A DNA stretch of 64,000 nucleotides from Impatiens glandulifera (GCF_907164915.1 NC_061869.1:46745771-46809770); one strand, 5' to 3'. Positions 1 through 12,441 are shown, numbered from the stretch's first letter. A program made the numbers and translations. Notes: generated by a model not told the origin, from the letters alone.

Positions 1-559
1 ACTCGATACAGTTCTTCAAGTCGATGCCTCCCTCGTCCTTCGGTTTGCAGAGAGCGGTCCATTTGACTTTCTTTCCTCCTCTTCCACTATTTCCCCATAT
101 AAAGTTTCTCATCAGTGTGTCGAGTTCCTTCATTACCTTCTTCGGAATGACCATTTGCTGCGCCCAATAGCCAACTATGCCCATAACCACGGTTTTGATA
201 AGTTCGATCCTCCCTGCATAAGAAATTTTTTTCGCTGCCCAGCCAGATATCGTGTTTTTTACCTTTTCAATCAGCGACTTGTAGTGTGAGATCTCGATCT
301 GCTTTGCAGTTAACGGAATTCCTAAGTACCTTATGGGAAATCTGCCTTCCTTGATGCCCATGATGTTGAAGATGTCCTGTTTTGTTTCGTCCTTCACGCC
401 TCCATAAAATGCCACACTTTTGCTTTCATTAATAGTTAAACCTGTTACCTCAGAAAAGAACGTTAGTGCAGCCCTAATAGTTTTAATGGAATCAACGTCC
501 GCGTGCGCTAGAATGAACAAATCATGAAGAGTAATTACACGTGTCTCTCGAGAGACTCG
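1..559 (-). pseudogene. LINE (L1-type) reverse transcriptase, C-terminal fragment
   Basis: An open frame of about 186 codons on the minus strand runs off the left edge and ends upstream at a TGA (560-562). The residues fit the second half of a plant L1 reverse transcriptase: a GLTINESKS-like thumb segment, then RYLGIPLTAKQ, SGWAAKKISYAGRIELIK, and FIWGNSGRGGKKVKW leading towards the zf-RVT region. Where the family has the catalytic FADD box followed by LFIL, this copy reads ITLHDLFILAHAD, so the box seems destroyed by a small deletion of about four codons near 525-530. The fragment is therefore probably inactive. The frame is otherwise uninterrupted, which suggests a fairly young copy. Confidence 0.85.
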
Positions 560-562
560 TCA

Positions 563-1253
563 GACTTGTTCTCTTTTCATTCAAGAAATCCAAAATAAAC
601 TATAAAATTGGGTATTTTCCAAATGTAGTGCCTAGGTTCAAGCTTGGACACACATCTTTCTAAATTGAGTGTTTTCTATAAATTCTGTCCAATAGGGGCA
701 TTCTTTAGACACTCATTTCCACCCCCCATCTTTATAGTTTATACTTTTAATAAATCTGAGCCTATACAAATTTCTAAAATTCATTCACGAGCTTATTGCA
801 TGATTTATTTTAAAGACAATTATTTTTAGAACAATTGAGTTTTTGAAAATAATTGATTTTGGATTTTTAGTAAGTTAAGGTTGTAATTTGTATATGTTAC
901 AACACTTAAAGAGTTATTATATTTTTAATATTCAAAGTTTTATTTAAATTAATACCTTGGATATTTATAAATAAATAAAACATACAATATATGTATATTA
1001 ACATTTTTTTAAGAATAAAAATTTCGTTATGTATAATTTTGTTATTTTTATAATTAAAATAGTTGTTTGAAATTGTTAGATTAATTGTCGACTAGATTAG
1101 TTGTTAGATTAGATTTTGCAATTTATTTTGAATTAGTTAGTTAATATTTTTTAATTAGAATTGTTCCTTAGAAATATGATAATTAAAAATAAAATTGCAT
1201 ATTTGTTTTTAAACCAAATCTTATTTTTGTAGGATGAAGGGAGATGTGTGACT
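563..1253. other. AT-rich intergenic DNA
   Basis: No gene, terminal repeat or RNA gene is visible here. The longest frame, 61 codons at 644-829, has no family resemblance. The LINE may continue a short way upstream of its last readable codon, but the reading frame is lost. Confidence 0.5.
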
Positions 1254-1439
1254 TTTTAAAGGGTCAATCCAAGATCCACATGCAAGATTTGTATCAGATT
1301 TGTTAATGAGACAAGAAAATCAAAATCAAAATCAAAGGCAATTCAACCCGAAGTAAGGCCAAGGAAAGAATCCAATTGACGGATCCGATCGGTGACCCGA
1401 CCTATGGACCGACCCATGCCCAAGATCTGACCCATGGAA

Positions 1440-1840
1440 TCAAATGCTAAAAAGGAAAAAGTGGATGCAATGTTCACATTCATGATGGTGATAGATGCTA
1501 AAAAGGAAAAAGTGAATTGGCCATTTGAAGAACATAAAAACAACAAGAAAAACAATATGTTTTTTATGTACAGTTTATTTATTTATTTTTAATATTTTTT
1601 TGAATGATTAGATCTAAGTATGTATTTTGTATATATAAAAATGTTTAATTATATGTTAATAAATTTTTATAAAATTCTAGGGTAGGGCCATTTGATTTTA
1701 AAGATCTTTCGAAAAACAAAAACAAGAAAAACAATCTGTTTTTTTATGTACAATTTTATTTTATTTTTTATTTTTTTGAATGATTAAATCTAAGTATTTT
1801 GAATATATAAATGTTTAAATATATGTTAATAAAGTTTCTG
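1440..1840. repeat. Two nested short tandem duplications
   Basis: The motif ATGCTAAAAAGGAAAAAGTG occurs at about 1444 and again at about 1495. A longer segment starting with AACAAGAAAAACAATNTGTT is present at about 1546-1672 and 1719-1834. Both copies carry the same order of T-rich tract, GAATGATTA(G/A)ATCTAAGTAT and ATATGTTAATAAA. The copies differ by scattered substitutions and small indels. No coding capacity is evident. Confidence 0.7.
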
Positions 1841-2479
1841 AAAGTTTTGAGGATCCATTTGGATAACTAAAATTAGTTAGAATAGGGTTAGCTCTAAACT
1901 AGAAAGAATAGTAGGTATGCTGTTTTAGCGACGCTTAGGACCTACAACCTACATCTGAAGCTGACCCAGGACCGAGTACCGAGCACCAGAAGACCGAGGA
2001 CCGAGCTGCATCTTATTTTTTTATTTTTTTTAGACTTAGGATTGTTTGTTTGACATTTTTTTATTTGCTTAATTAAGAGTTTGTGGTTTGCTTGATCCTA
2101 GGTTAGGAAAAAAATTAAAATTAAACCTTAAAAAAAATTGAACATAATCCTTACTTAGACTTATGATTTTTTTTCCTTGAATTAATTTTTTTTATAAAAA
2201 CCCAAAAAGTAAAATTAATAAATTTAGAGCCTTTAAATAATTCACTAAAGTTCCTAAAAATCAATCTAATCTTAGACCAATTAAACTTTGATTCAGAATT
2301 TGTTTAGCTTTGGTTATTAGAAGAACTTTATATGTAAATTATTTGCTTAGGTTTTCTTGATTTTCTTTAAGTTTTGTCTTTGTTTATTAGTTCTTTGTTT
2401 TCATTTAAAGCAGACCCTTTGAATGTTAAAATGGAAAAATCTAATTTATAAAGTGTAAGGAATTTTAAAAAAAGTCAAA
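1841..2479. other. AT-rich intergenic DNA
   Basis: There is a short low-complexity stretch near 1965-2010 made of repeated GACCGAG/ACCGAGCA words. No gene or terminal repeat was recognised. Confidence 0.4.
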
Positions 2480-2730
2480 ATTAATTAGTAGAGACCTTAA
2501 GGACGTTGTGAGAAAAAACGTCTAAAAACACCATTTTCCACACGTAACCAAACGCCGAACTCACTCTCTTAATTTCCTAATTTTTAAAATTAGATGGTTA
2601 CTCTTTAGTCGTGAGGTTAGTTAATATTGAAAAAGTTAAAGTAGGCCTATGACATACTTCTCATTAAAAAAAACTCCCAATCTCTCCCAGATTCGACGGG
2701 ACGGTAATATATATGGAGTTGTCTACAAAG
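2480..2730. other. Possible decayed LTR fragment of a gypsy element
   Basis: A stretch with higher GC and ordered motifs (GGACGTTGTGAGAAAAAACG, then CACACGTAACCAAACGCCG, then CTCCCAATCTCTCCCAG and ATTCGACGGGACGG) resembles the 3' part of plant Ty3/gypsy LTRs. I see no primer-binding site, second LTR or coding region next to it. The assignment is an impression from sequence style only. Confidence 0.25.
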
Positions 2731-2989
2731 CCTTGTTTATAAATTTAATTTTTTCAAACTTTAAAATTATTTGCTCTCATATTTTTTAAAATAATTTTTA
2801 AAGAATGCCTAGATTTTTCAAACTCGTTGATAAAAAAAATGTTATTTTTAAATCAATGACACCATTCCCCTTCCCCATGATGACAAAAACTGAGTAATAG
2901 AACAGGGTAATTATAGAAACCCTAAGAGATGATCATAGATAAACCAATCGAGAGTAAAATCCAGCAGCTCTTACAAATTCACAAGAAAC

Positions 2990-3245
2990 CCTAGACTAGA
3001 GACACTTAATTGAAGACTTACGGCGCAAAACAATATCGTGTCGCCCGTGCCGAAGGTGCCATGCTACCTGTACATAATTTGCCACCCGTGTAGATCGTAT
3101 TGTGCCGCCTGTTTTGATTGCGCATCCTTTAATCAATGGTGATTTCGACGCCGATTTTATGACTAACGGCACAAGACAATATCATGCCTCCCGTGTCGAT
3201 CTTGCCGCGCCGCTTGTGCCTATCGTGTTGTTGTTAATTTGATAA
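2990..3245. repeat. Imperfect duplication, GC-richer
   Basis: About 40 bases starting ACGGCGCAAAACAATATCGT near 3019 are repeated as ACGGCACAAGACAATATCAT near 3164. Both are followed by CCCGTG and GCCG words. The block is much richer in GC than its surroundings. I do not recognise the parent element. Confidence 0.55.
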
Positions 3246-3565
3246 TTTTATTCAAGCCATTAAATGTTAATTACAAAATTAACAAATTTAAATTAATTAA
3301 TTCAAATTATTAATTTGGATCAAATTTCACCATTTAATTCACGTTTGAATTTCGTGTGAATTTCGTTTGAATTTAATTTGATTTTATCTACCCAAATTTT
3401 CATTTCTATTCATTAATGGAAATTATGAATTAGTTTAAAATTTCAACAATCCCCAAATTAATGGAAATTGAAATATTAACACTATGAAAAATTTAATAGT
3501 TGAATCCTACATAGGATATGTAGGTGTAACTCTTTGAACATTCCCTTATGAAAAAATATAATTTT

Positions 3566-4330
3566 ACTAGTTGATTAGTAGACTCGATGTCCTTGAACTA
3601 TTCTATTTTTTGTGTAAATGATTACAAACTTTCACATATAATTCTTCTCGATACATGTCAAGCTCTCATGGTTGTGTCTGTTTTAACCATGAAATGCGTG
3701 CCTAGTTTTGTGAGAGTGTCTAGAATTGAGCCATGCATTTCCATCGAAGCGACCTTCTCCCTCACATATGTACATGATCACTTTGCTCACAAAGAATTAT
3801 TAAAAACGATATGCTTATCATCGTCAAAATATATATTGTTTTGTTATAGGATTAATCATCAACAACAACTATCCAAGTCAGTATAATTAGGTTGTCCCAT
3901 TGAACCTAGTTTTTAGGATCTCCAATCTGTATATGTTGGTTTTTCCTTCATACCAACTTAAAGTAGGTTAATGTCTCAAAAAACTTCAAACTAACTCTCT
4001 ATTTTAACTATTTATTAGTGGATCCACAATGTTATATTTGACTAACATAGTCTAATGATATTATGTCTATGATATTTATGTCTAGACTTGTCATACACTC
4101 TATCCAATTTCAAATTATTATCACAATAATTAGAAATTTCCGTTGATATATTCTTAGATAATCTTGGAATAACTTCTAATGAGAAACATAGTCATTTGTA
4201 CTTGCTTACCATTTAAAGAATTGTTTTATGAAAATATTGTTTACTTGACTAACTAGTAGACAAAATATTTTTGAACTATTTTTCTTTCGTGTAAATGATT
4301 ATATATTTTGCATAAAAATATTTTATGATT
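3566..4330. repeat. Diverged direct repeat about 680 bp apart
   Basis: A segment at about 3566-3640 (CTAG..GATTAGTAGAC, TTGAACTATT, TTTGTGTAAATGATTA) recurs at about 4248-4322 with the same word order. The block also contains the phrase CCATCGAAGCGACCTTCTC. In style it looks like non-coding LTR-retrotransposon sequence, but I cannot assign a family. The 99-codon frame at 3587-3886 inside it is not convincing as a gene. Confidence 0.45.
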
Positions 4331-4520
4331 ATAACGTTTATAAAGTTTAATCTATGAATAATAATTTTATTAAAAGATTTTCATACGTAGATTGCAGTTT
4401 CAAGAGTAAATATATTCACTTGTAGACATAAAATCTTTTAATAAATAATATCAATATATCATTTCATAAAAAAATGATATTTCATGTAGTTCAATTCATA
4501 TCCTTAATGAATTTAATCAT

Positions 4521-4760
4521 CACTATTAAAATAAACATAATTATCGAGCATTATCACCGAGAGTGAAAGAATGCTCTCGGTAATATTAATATTACTGTGA
4601 GCAAAATATTGCATTCAGTGATAATTATTAATATTACCGAGGGCGGAGGGTTACCCTCGGTGATACTTATTATTACCTAAAGCAAGTGGATACATCTCTC
4701 AACAATAATCATTTAATTTTATCACCGAGGAGCACCCGACAATGCCCTCGATAAAGGTTT
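4521..4760. repeat. Left TIR and subterminal repeats of the CACTA element
   Basis: At least six copies of an ACCGAG(A/G)G(C/T)-type word occur in both orientations, for example ATCACCGAGAGTG, CTCTCGGTAAT, ACCGAGGGCGG and CCCTCGGTGATA. In En/Spm such subterminal words bind the TNPA protein. The role here is inferred from that family behaviour. Confidence 0.85.
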
Positions 4761-6377
4761 TCTCTTTTACCCTAGTCCACGACAGCCTCTTTCTTCTTCC
4801 TCTCTCTTTCTCTCGGCCTCCGCTCCCCGACGTATTTAAATTGATAAATCTTCTTCAAATCGGTAAATTGATAGTCCTTCATCTCTCGATACTTCAAGTC
4901 TCAGGAACTCTTCCTCCATTAAATCTAAGCCTAAATCTAAGCCTTGAACTGCTATTCAACGAAGTAGTTCTTCATCTCTCACTGGAGATACTAAATCCGG
5001 TTAGTATCGTACACTTTATATATCTTAATCTTAACCTGATCAATTTGATTTCTTACTTTTGATCTTTTCAAAATGTGATTATACCTTTTTTTTTATCGAT
5101 GCAAGATCTATGTGATTACTTTTCTTTGATAGAGGAACACTTTGATTTTGTTTTTCCAACTGAATAGTGATTGTTTGTTCGAAACATACGGTTTGTGAAT
5201 GTGATTGTTTTTATTTCTCATTTCAGTGACCTTAGTACGAATATATAGTTTTTTTTTTGTATTAGGTAATCAACTGCCTGTTCAAAAATTAGGTTTCATT
5301 GGTGAGCATCCATCACTAGCTGTAATTAGTGAGAGCCACGGAAAACTTTGCAAATGCGAGGAAAGCTGATGAATGGATTCCTAACTGCTAATATTAAATG
5401 TTACTCATCTTAATACTTGTCTTGGTGTTATAAATTTTATTTGGGATTAATGTTAGCATTCTTTCGATTTTTCTAATGAACCGATTGGTCATGACCATAT
5501 TGATTTATTTTTTTTAAATACATTTATTATTTTGAATTCATTTATGTAATTGAAAATTTGTGTAGAAACCTATGGTTTTCTTAGGGGAAGGAATTCACCT
5601 CTTCTATCAAATAATGTTATTTTGTTCTCAAATTTTATTTATAATGAACATAATAGTGCAATAGTACAAATTATTTAATTTAATATTCATTCAATATTTA
5701 TCATTTTCTATTTTCTCTTAGATTCTTTTTGTTTCATTTTCTCTATTAGTTCGTGACTTCTTCATCCTTCTTCAATCCAGTCTTCAAACCGCGGCAGGGA
5801 AGACCCACGATAGGGCAGACCCACGACTAGTTGTCCAGTAGACGCACAACTCCAGACTCCAGGTACAATTTTGATCTATTTATGAGTCAATTTTTGGGCG
5901 TCGATTCATTGTTTTTGTTGTATAAGTATTCAACACTCATTAGGCCTTCTAAACAACTATGACTCAACTCTATGAAGTTGCGTGATCAAATTTTATGGTA
6001 AAATATAACCCTAGTTTGGTGTTGAGAAATCTTATTTGCTGCTTGTTTGATTCCGATTGAGCTTAGATTTATATAGGTCAGATGAGGTAACCATCCATGA
6101 TCTATCTTTATTGACTTATCAAATAACTAGTTTGGTGTTGAGAAATCTAAATGTGATAAATACCTAGATTTCATATTCATTTTCTCAAACTTCGTACCTA
6201 GATGATTCTAGTGGATGATGACTTAAGTTATTCTTTTATGTTAATGTTTATATTATAATAATGTTTTCTAGATCTACTATCGATAGAAATTATATATTTA
6301 TTGTGTTAGAGACGTTATAGTGGAAAATAAAATTCTGGATAAAAGTTAGATGCTCCTATACTGAGAATATCCACAAT
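4761..6377 (+). other. 5' untranslated / first-intron zone of the CACTA transposase
   Basis: No transposase-like residues are readable before about 6378. A pyrimidine-rich block (4780-5000) with a 106-codon frame and a block near 5755-5860 could be untranslated first exons, as CACTA transposase genes often start far inside the element. This is inference; no promoter motif was identified. Confidence 0.35.
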
Positions 6378-9215
6378 ATATGAAAGGCGTTGAGAAATTC
6401 CTAAACTTTGCCCAATGCACTGGTGGAATGGAAAATATTACGTATCCTTGCGTTAAATGTGAAAATCGACATTATGAGAGTGTTAGTGTTGTTAAAAAAA
6501 CATCTTAATATACACAATATAAGAATGGACTATGTTTTTTGGTAGTTTCACGATAAAAGGAAGTACACAAATGATATTGTTGATGATGGCGTTGATGATG
6601 TTAATAATAAAGATGATAACGAATAAAATAATGAAGATGATGTTAACGAGAATATTATTGAAACAGATATCGGTCTTACATATGAAAAGATCGACGTCTG
6701 TAATAATAATTGTATGTTTTACCATAAACAGGTTTATGATCTGCAATGTTGCAAGGTTTGTGGCATCTCTAGATGGAAGATTGATAAGTCAAGTGGTGCA
6801 GTTTAGAAAAAAACAGAATGAAAACACATTCCAGCTAAGGTACTATGTTATTTTCCATTGACATCAAGGCTATAAAGGTTATACATGTTTTAAAAAATGG
6901 CTCCACTAATGAGATGGAACAAAGATATTCGAGTAGACGACGAAGTCTTGAGGCATCCCACAAATTCTATCACTTGTAAGTCGTTTGATGAACACTACAC
7001 TAATTTCTCTTCAGAGTCCCGAAATGTAAGACTTTGTTTGGCTAGTGATGTATTTCAGTCATTTATTAATAGAAAACAATCGTACAATGTACTACCGATA
7101 ATATGCATGGACTCAAGTAACTTCATGTTATCCATGTTGATTCTTGACCCTAAGAGTCCCATTGATGTGAATGATATTTTTCGGTAACCGTTGATTGAAG
7201 AATTGCAGGCCTTATGGCATACATGTGCTCGAACTTTTTATGCATCCACTACAAAGTATTTTAACATGTGTATTGCATTGTTATGGACAATTAATAATTT
7301 CCTTTCATATGTAAATCTATCCAGTTGGAGTACGAAGGGAAAATTTTCTTGTCCGTGTTGTAATAAGGGTACCGTTTCATTGATATTGAAAAATTGGTAG
7401 AAAAAGTTTTATATGAGTCATTGGAGTTTTCTTCCACATATCCACAGAATCCGGAAAGAACGTGATGAATTTGACGGTAATAAAGAATATTGAATGGCCC
7501 CCACTATTATCAGGTACGGAAGTCTATATGCAAGCTCGAAATTTAAAAGACATTGTTTTAATTAAACATCATATAAAAAGAATGAAAATTCATCATGATA
7601 TGTAGGGAGATAAATGGAACAAACTATCTATATTATTTACTCTACCATACTAGAAAACTCTATTGTTGAGACATAATATACATGTCATGCATATTGAGAA
7701 AAACATGACCGATAACATTGTTGAAACAATGATAGATGTGAAAGAGAAGACAAAATATAGACCGAAGACTTAGGAAGATTTACAATTGATGGACATAAGA
7801 TAATTATTACATCCTGTTGAGATCGATGGAGTTCTCCAATGTCCCACTACTCCATACGCACTTTCTCCTAGATAAAACAAAAATCTGTGAATTTTTTTAA
7901 ATTAAAGATGCCGGAAGGTTTCTGATCTAACATTGTGGGTTGTGTTGACTTGAATAAAAAGAAGATTCAAGGTTTAAATACTCACGATTGTCATATCATA
8001 TTACAATATCTTCTTCCTCAAATGACACGTGGTTTAATTTTAGAAGATGTCTATTGTTGTGAATCTATCGAAATTTTTCTTGTTATTATGTTGTAAGTCG
8101 TTAAATAAACGTGACTTGGACCAACTTCAACTTGATATTTTTATAACGCTATGCAAGCTCGAAAAAATATTCCCTCCATCTTTTTTCAACATAATGGTTT
8201 ATTTGCCCGTACATCTGGTGTTTGAGATTTTTCTTGGAAGACCATTACATTATCGATGGATGTACCCTATTGAGCAGTACATGGGTACATTGAAGAATTA
8301 TCTTAAAAATACAAATTTTCCCAAGGGATCAATCCGTGAGAGTTATCTAGTGAATGAAAGTATTAATTTATGTGCAAAATATTAGGAAGATCAAGATCCC
8401 CACGTACTTCAGTGCGAGATTCAACCCTAATTGTATTTACATGTTTGGAAGAGTTATCAAAGAGAATTAGTTACACGTACGAACCAGGTGATCAAGAGAG
8501 GATCATTCATACATATTAAAGAACTGTCTAGAGGCAATATCTATTTACAAGTAAATGCTCAATTACTTGTGCATTTATCGTCTAATTTACATGCATGGAC
8601 TCAACATTTTCATTCAAATTATATGCAGTGAGTTCAAACCAGAATATGATAATCTTTTCATACCAATTGATGAGCGTGATAAACTCTACATAGCCTATTT
8701 CAAGATAAAACTGAGTTACAATTATTGTATAATTTTATTGCATTATATTATTGAGGATAATCTTACTCATCTCTTATTAGGCTGCTCAACTTGGGGGAAA
8801 TATTTCTGAGGATCCAGGAATATTAGGAAGTTGGCTTACTATCTATGCAAAGCGATTCATGTCGTGCTGAATTAATGGATACAAATTCAGCATTGAGATG
8901 CACGTTGAAGGCTTAACCACTTAAAATAGTGGTGTTGTTGGATTGGGTAACAATGATACCAAAACATTGTCCTACTACGAAATATTGACGGATATTATAG
9001 AAGTTGAAAACTTTAGTGGAAGACGAGTGATTCTTTTTAAATGTAAATGGTTTAATGTCCATTCGAGAGATCGAGTAATAAAAATAGACAAACATGGTTT
9101 AATAAGTGTTAATGTGATATGCACTTTGAAAAATAAGAATTATGAACCGTTTATCTTAGCAAGTCAAGTGAAACAAGTGTTTTACGTTCCAGATATGTCA
9201 ACAATGCTGAGTTGA
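6378..9215 (+). pseudogene. TNP2-type CACTA transposase, degenerate
   Basis: Four domains appear in the order usual for this protein. A Transpos_assoc-like N-terminus (6378-6540) reads EKFLNFAQCTGG, YPCVKC and VVKKHLNIH. The Transposase_21/TNP2 region (6900-7400) contains DEVLRHP, SRNVRLCLASD, FMLSMLILDPKSP and WSTKGKFSCPCCNKGT, and continues to HNIHVMHIEKNMTDNI near 7672. A DUF4218 block (8047-8385) includes FFNIMVYLPVHL and HYRWMYPIEQYMGTLK. A DUF4216 block (8943-9215) includes YYEILTDIIEVE and LASQVKQVFYV. Multiple in-frame stops (for example near 6804 and 7185) and frameshifts separate the blocks, so no working protein can be made. In an active element this protein would cut and join the ends. 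Confidence 0.9.
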
Positions 9216-9304
9216 AAAATTATTCGAACATCTAATTAAGGTTTCATGGTATTTTATTATAATTTAATTAGTTAAAATTATACAATATCTTTTTTAATAG
9301 GGAA

Positions 9305-10880
9305 GATGACACCTAAATAGAAGCAATCAACATGTAGAGGAGGCATGTCTGGGCAGCTTGAAGATCTCTAAAGAAGAACCGATCTCCTTGAGGAGAGTGA
9401 CTCTAATGAGCCAGATGACTCACCCGACCATGTAGATCCGACGTTTTCGGAGGTTGAGTTAATGACGACATCCTCCTCCTAGCCTGCAAGTATATGTCAT
9501 AATTCTTTAAATACATAAAAATTCAATTACTAATTTTGTCTAATACTTTTGCGAGATCTACATCAAAGAGAAATGGTGGGGCAAAAATAATAACAATGCC
9601 CTCACGAAATTGACCCCGGGTCAGAAATAACAATACAATTATTTCCAAGTGGTAATGTGTGTTGCGACAATGACACGATATGATTGGTATCATAGTTCGG
9701 TATCCCATTGTGATATCACATCGCCTACGGCATTGGTCAGACTGAAGCTCCACCGACATAGAGTATCTTTAGAAGTCGGTAACGGTAAGTTTTTAATATC
9801 TTATTTTATTAACATTCATTCTCTAATACATAATAATAATTATTATTATTGAATAACTTAATCCCGTGTCTTTGAATAAATTTTTATAGGTAGTGTCGAA
9901 ACCTATCGAGCATTATCGAAAATAGATAATGGAACATGTTAAAGTGGTTTGGGATAGGTTCCAATGTGATATTAATCAAATTCATGTTAAGGCTCATGAT
10001 GGGGATGTAACAACTGTCATAGCACACATCCTAGATGAATATTCGTAAGATAATTGGAATTACATTTTGGAGGCTAGTTTCTCTCAGACAATTTCTAGGT
10101 GAATCTTTAAATTCTAAATTTTATATATCCTTATTTACAATGTAACTAAGTAAAAATTGATTTTTTTTAAAATAGGTGAGAAGTGAACGAAATTCTAAAA
10201 ACAGAAAAATGTTCGATTGACACATCATGCAGGAGTGTGTCATTCTCTTAGTTGGCAGTCAAAATGGTAAGTATATTTATTCGAGAGTCAATAATATGTT
10301 AATTATATTTTGATAATTAATATTAACATTTAATCATCACATGAGAGGACTATGGGTAAGGCGCCATAACACATTGACCTTTTCTACGAGGCACATAGTA
10401 GAAAAGGAACATGAGAGGACTGTACTCGTATGGTGGATCCCCATGTATAAGAGAAGATTATAAGTGTACTTAATATTTCCCTTACTTATTGATATTATAA
10501 TTAACTAATCAACTTTTGTTTAATTTTGTAGAGTGTGATGCGTCAGACAATGGAGAGAAAGCCCGATTTGTCTGAATATGAGCTGATCGAGAATGTTTTT
10601 AGACAACAAGGGCACAGTTGGGTCATTAGGAGGAGATTCGGGGTGAGGCCCACCTAGTTTCGAGGAGATTTGTGGGGTGGAAGCCAATCGCAGTGGAGGG
10701 AGCAAGAAATCGAGAAGTTGCATAGTGAAATACAAGCTAAGTCTTTAAAAATAGAACACATGGAGTCTTGATTACAAGAGAAAACAAATATGATACAAGA
10801 GCAAGCATTTAAGACAGAAAAACAGTTGGAAACCCAAAAAGGAAAATTCCAGAACTAGCTAGCGGTGTTTAGTGCGATAT
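9305..10880 (+). pseudogene. Ptta/En-Spm (TNPA-like) transposase gene, degenerate
   Basis: This is the second gene of the CACTA element, downstream of TNP2 and on the same strand. Readable exon pieces include a TKLTPGQKLQYNYFQ-like stretch (9600-9650), a VKVVWDRFQCDI block near 9940 and an S-x2-N-x2-NR-x6-H-x2-G block near 10180-10240. The last is the signature of the Ptta transposase family (PF03004), seen here as SERNSKNRKMF and then HHAGVCHS. A C-terminal segment follows, with RQTMERKPDLSEYELIE (10545-10595) and then an alpha-helical EIEKLHSEIQAKSLKIEHME coiled coil. Stops and frameshifts are frequent and introns separate the pieces. TNPA-like proteins of the family bind subterminal repeats. 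Confidence 0.75.
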
Positions 10881-11085
10881 AATTTTTAAAACTATCTTTT
10901 ATGTTTTAGAACTTTGACTGGTATATAATTAATTTTTGAATGGCTATGTTTTTGGATGAATTGGTATTTTGGTTTATTTGTATATGAAATTTGGTATATT
11001 TTTGTTATAATTTGTGTATGATTTCTGAAATTGTTTTGGTTTAAAATATGTAATAATAGGTTTACAAATATTTATTTAAAAAAAC

Positions 11086-11348
11086 TCATTATCGCTGAGA
11101 GCAATAAATGTCTGCTCTCGGTAATTATTGAAGAGTATCACCGAGAGTATTGGATCTACTTTTGGTAAAAGATAATATTATCCCCGAGGGCTACAAATTT
11201 TCTCAGTGATACTATTTTTTTCTTCACTGAAAGTCGAATTACCAAAATCTTCTAAGAGCATTTGTTGCCCTCAGTGAAAACTATCACCGAAGGCAAATAG
11301 GTTTTATCGAGAGTTCTTGCCCTTGTTAAATGTCATTTTTTACTAGTA
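11086..11348. repeat. Right TIR and subterminal repeats of the CACTA element
   Basis: Words such as GCTCTCGGTAAT, ATCACCGAGAG, CCCCGAGGGC, CCCTCAGTGA and ATCACCGAAGGC recur up to the terminus TTTTTTACTAGTA. They match the left-end words in sequence and spacing style, which ties the two ends to one element. Confidence 0.85.
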
Positions 11349-11351
11349 CAT

Positions 11352-12413
11352 TTTTATTGTAATTTCCAATGATAAATATATATCGTATAAAAGAAACTTA
11401 AATAAATTAATTTTCATTGTCTTCATTATATATATAATTGCAATATTCAATTTTTAATCAAAGGATTGTCAAGTTCTTTATATCATTATTATAAAATTTA
11501 TTATAAGTTATATCAAGACTTTATAAACTTTCTTTTTAATTTATTTCATAAAATCCTTTTGAAGACATTGATTCTTCAATTTTTTATGAATGTAATTTCA
11601 AAATATGACACGTTTCTTGATTTTAAAATCTTCAAATTTAAAACATCGCTTAGAACACCAAATCATCAAATATAAACAAGACATTTTTTTGTTATTTTAT
11701 TTCATTATGTAAAGTTGCTTAACTTTATCTTTTGTAGAGAACATATTTCTCTAACAATTAAACTATCTTTTATTTATACATAATTATTTTGTGTCATTAT
11801 GAATGAAAATGTTTTCCCCCATATTCGTGTTGGTATCTTTTTTTTAAATCACAGATATTTATATGATTTAAATCAATAATTTTTTAATCAGAAATATTCA
11901 AATAATTCTTTTATAAATTTCTTTAGTTATATTATCATACCATCAATAAGATAACTATATTTAAAATATTTATTTGAATAAAAAATAATTTATATACAAG
12001 AGATTAAAATGTTTATTTATATATAAATCATTCTTCACATAATCTCTACATAAGAAATTATAATATTTAATCAATTAAAATATTTATTTCATCACATTAT
12101 TTTCATAAAAGAAATTAGAATATTTACCATGTCACATGATTTCTACAAAAGAAATTATAATGTTTCAAGCAACTTTGTCTGAAATCGCTTACACATTTAT
12201 ATTGGTTGCATGTTTGTATCCCATAATATCGACACGTTTGCGACATTATTTCTCAAATCAAACACGACTTTTTTTGTAATGATTAGATTTCTAAAACATC
12301 AAATTAAACAAGTATATATGATAAAATTGAACAATGTATATCAAATATATAATTGAATAGTTACAAACATAATCAAACAAATGATATGTCATATATATTA
12401 TTATTATTTCATA
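11352..12413. other. AT-rich intergenic DNA
   Basis: A loosely repeated word (AAGAAATTATAATATTT and variants near 12050, 12110 and 12145) suggests a decayed short tandem repeat. No gene is visible. Confidence 0.4.
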
Positions 12414-12441
12414 CTAGTACGAAATCCGTGCATTTGCACGG
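12414..12441 (-). mobile_element. Helitron-type 3' terminus (minus strand)
   Basis: Read on the minus strand the segment forms an 8-bp hairpin (ATCCGTGC-AAAT-GCACGGAT), then a short spacer, then CTAG followed by T. This is the 3'-end layout of Helitrons (hairpin, then CTRR, insertion between A and T). A second, more decayed terminus with the same sequence is at 47862. The element would extend to higher coordinates. Its 5' TC end was not found and no Rep/helicase is present, so it would be non-autonomous. Confidence 0.55.

Larger units (their letters stand above)
4521..11348 (+). mobile_element. CACTA (En/Spm) DNA transposon, full length, decayed
   Basis: The left end starts CACTATTAAAATAAACAT. 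The right end, read inward on the minus strand, starts TACTAGTAAAAAATGACA, so its CACTA pentamer has one changed base. The trinucleotide CAT lies directly outside both ends (4518-4520 and 11349-11351), as expected for the 3-bp target duplication of this superfamily. Subterminal motifs built on ATCACCGAGAG and ACCGAGGGC cluster within about 250 bp of each end. Inside, in order, are a TNP2-type transposase and a Ptta/TNPA-like gene, both on the plus strand and both broken by stops. The element of about 6.8 kb is complete in layout but cannot code for a working transposase. Confidence 0.92.

Noticed and set aside
4742..5062. 106-codon plus-strand frame near the CACTA left end
   Set aside because: It starts within the subterminal repeats and is a leucine/serine-rich reading of a pyrimidine tract. 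No transposase similarity.
6492..6746. 84-codon minus-strand frame, isoleucine/asparagine-rich
   Set aside because: Shadow of the TNP2 pseudogene on the opposite strand.
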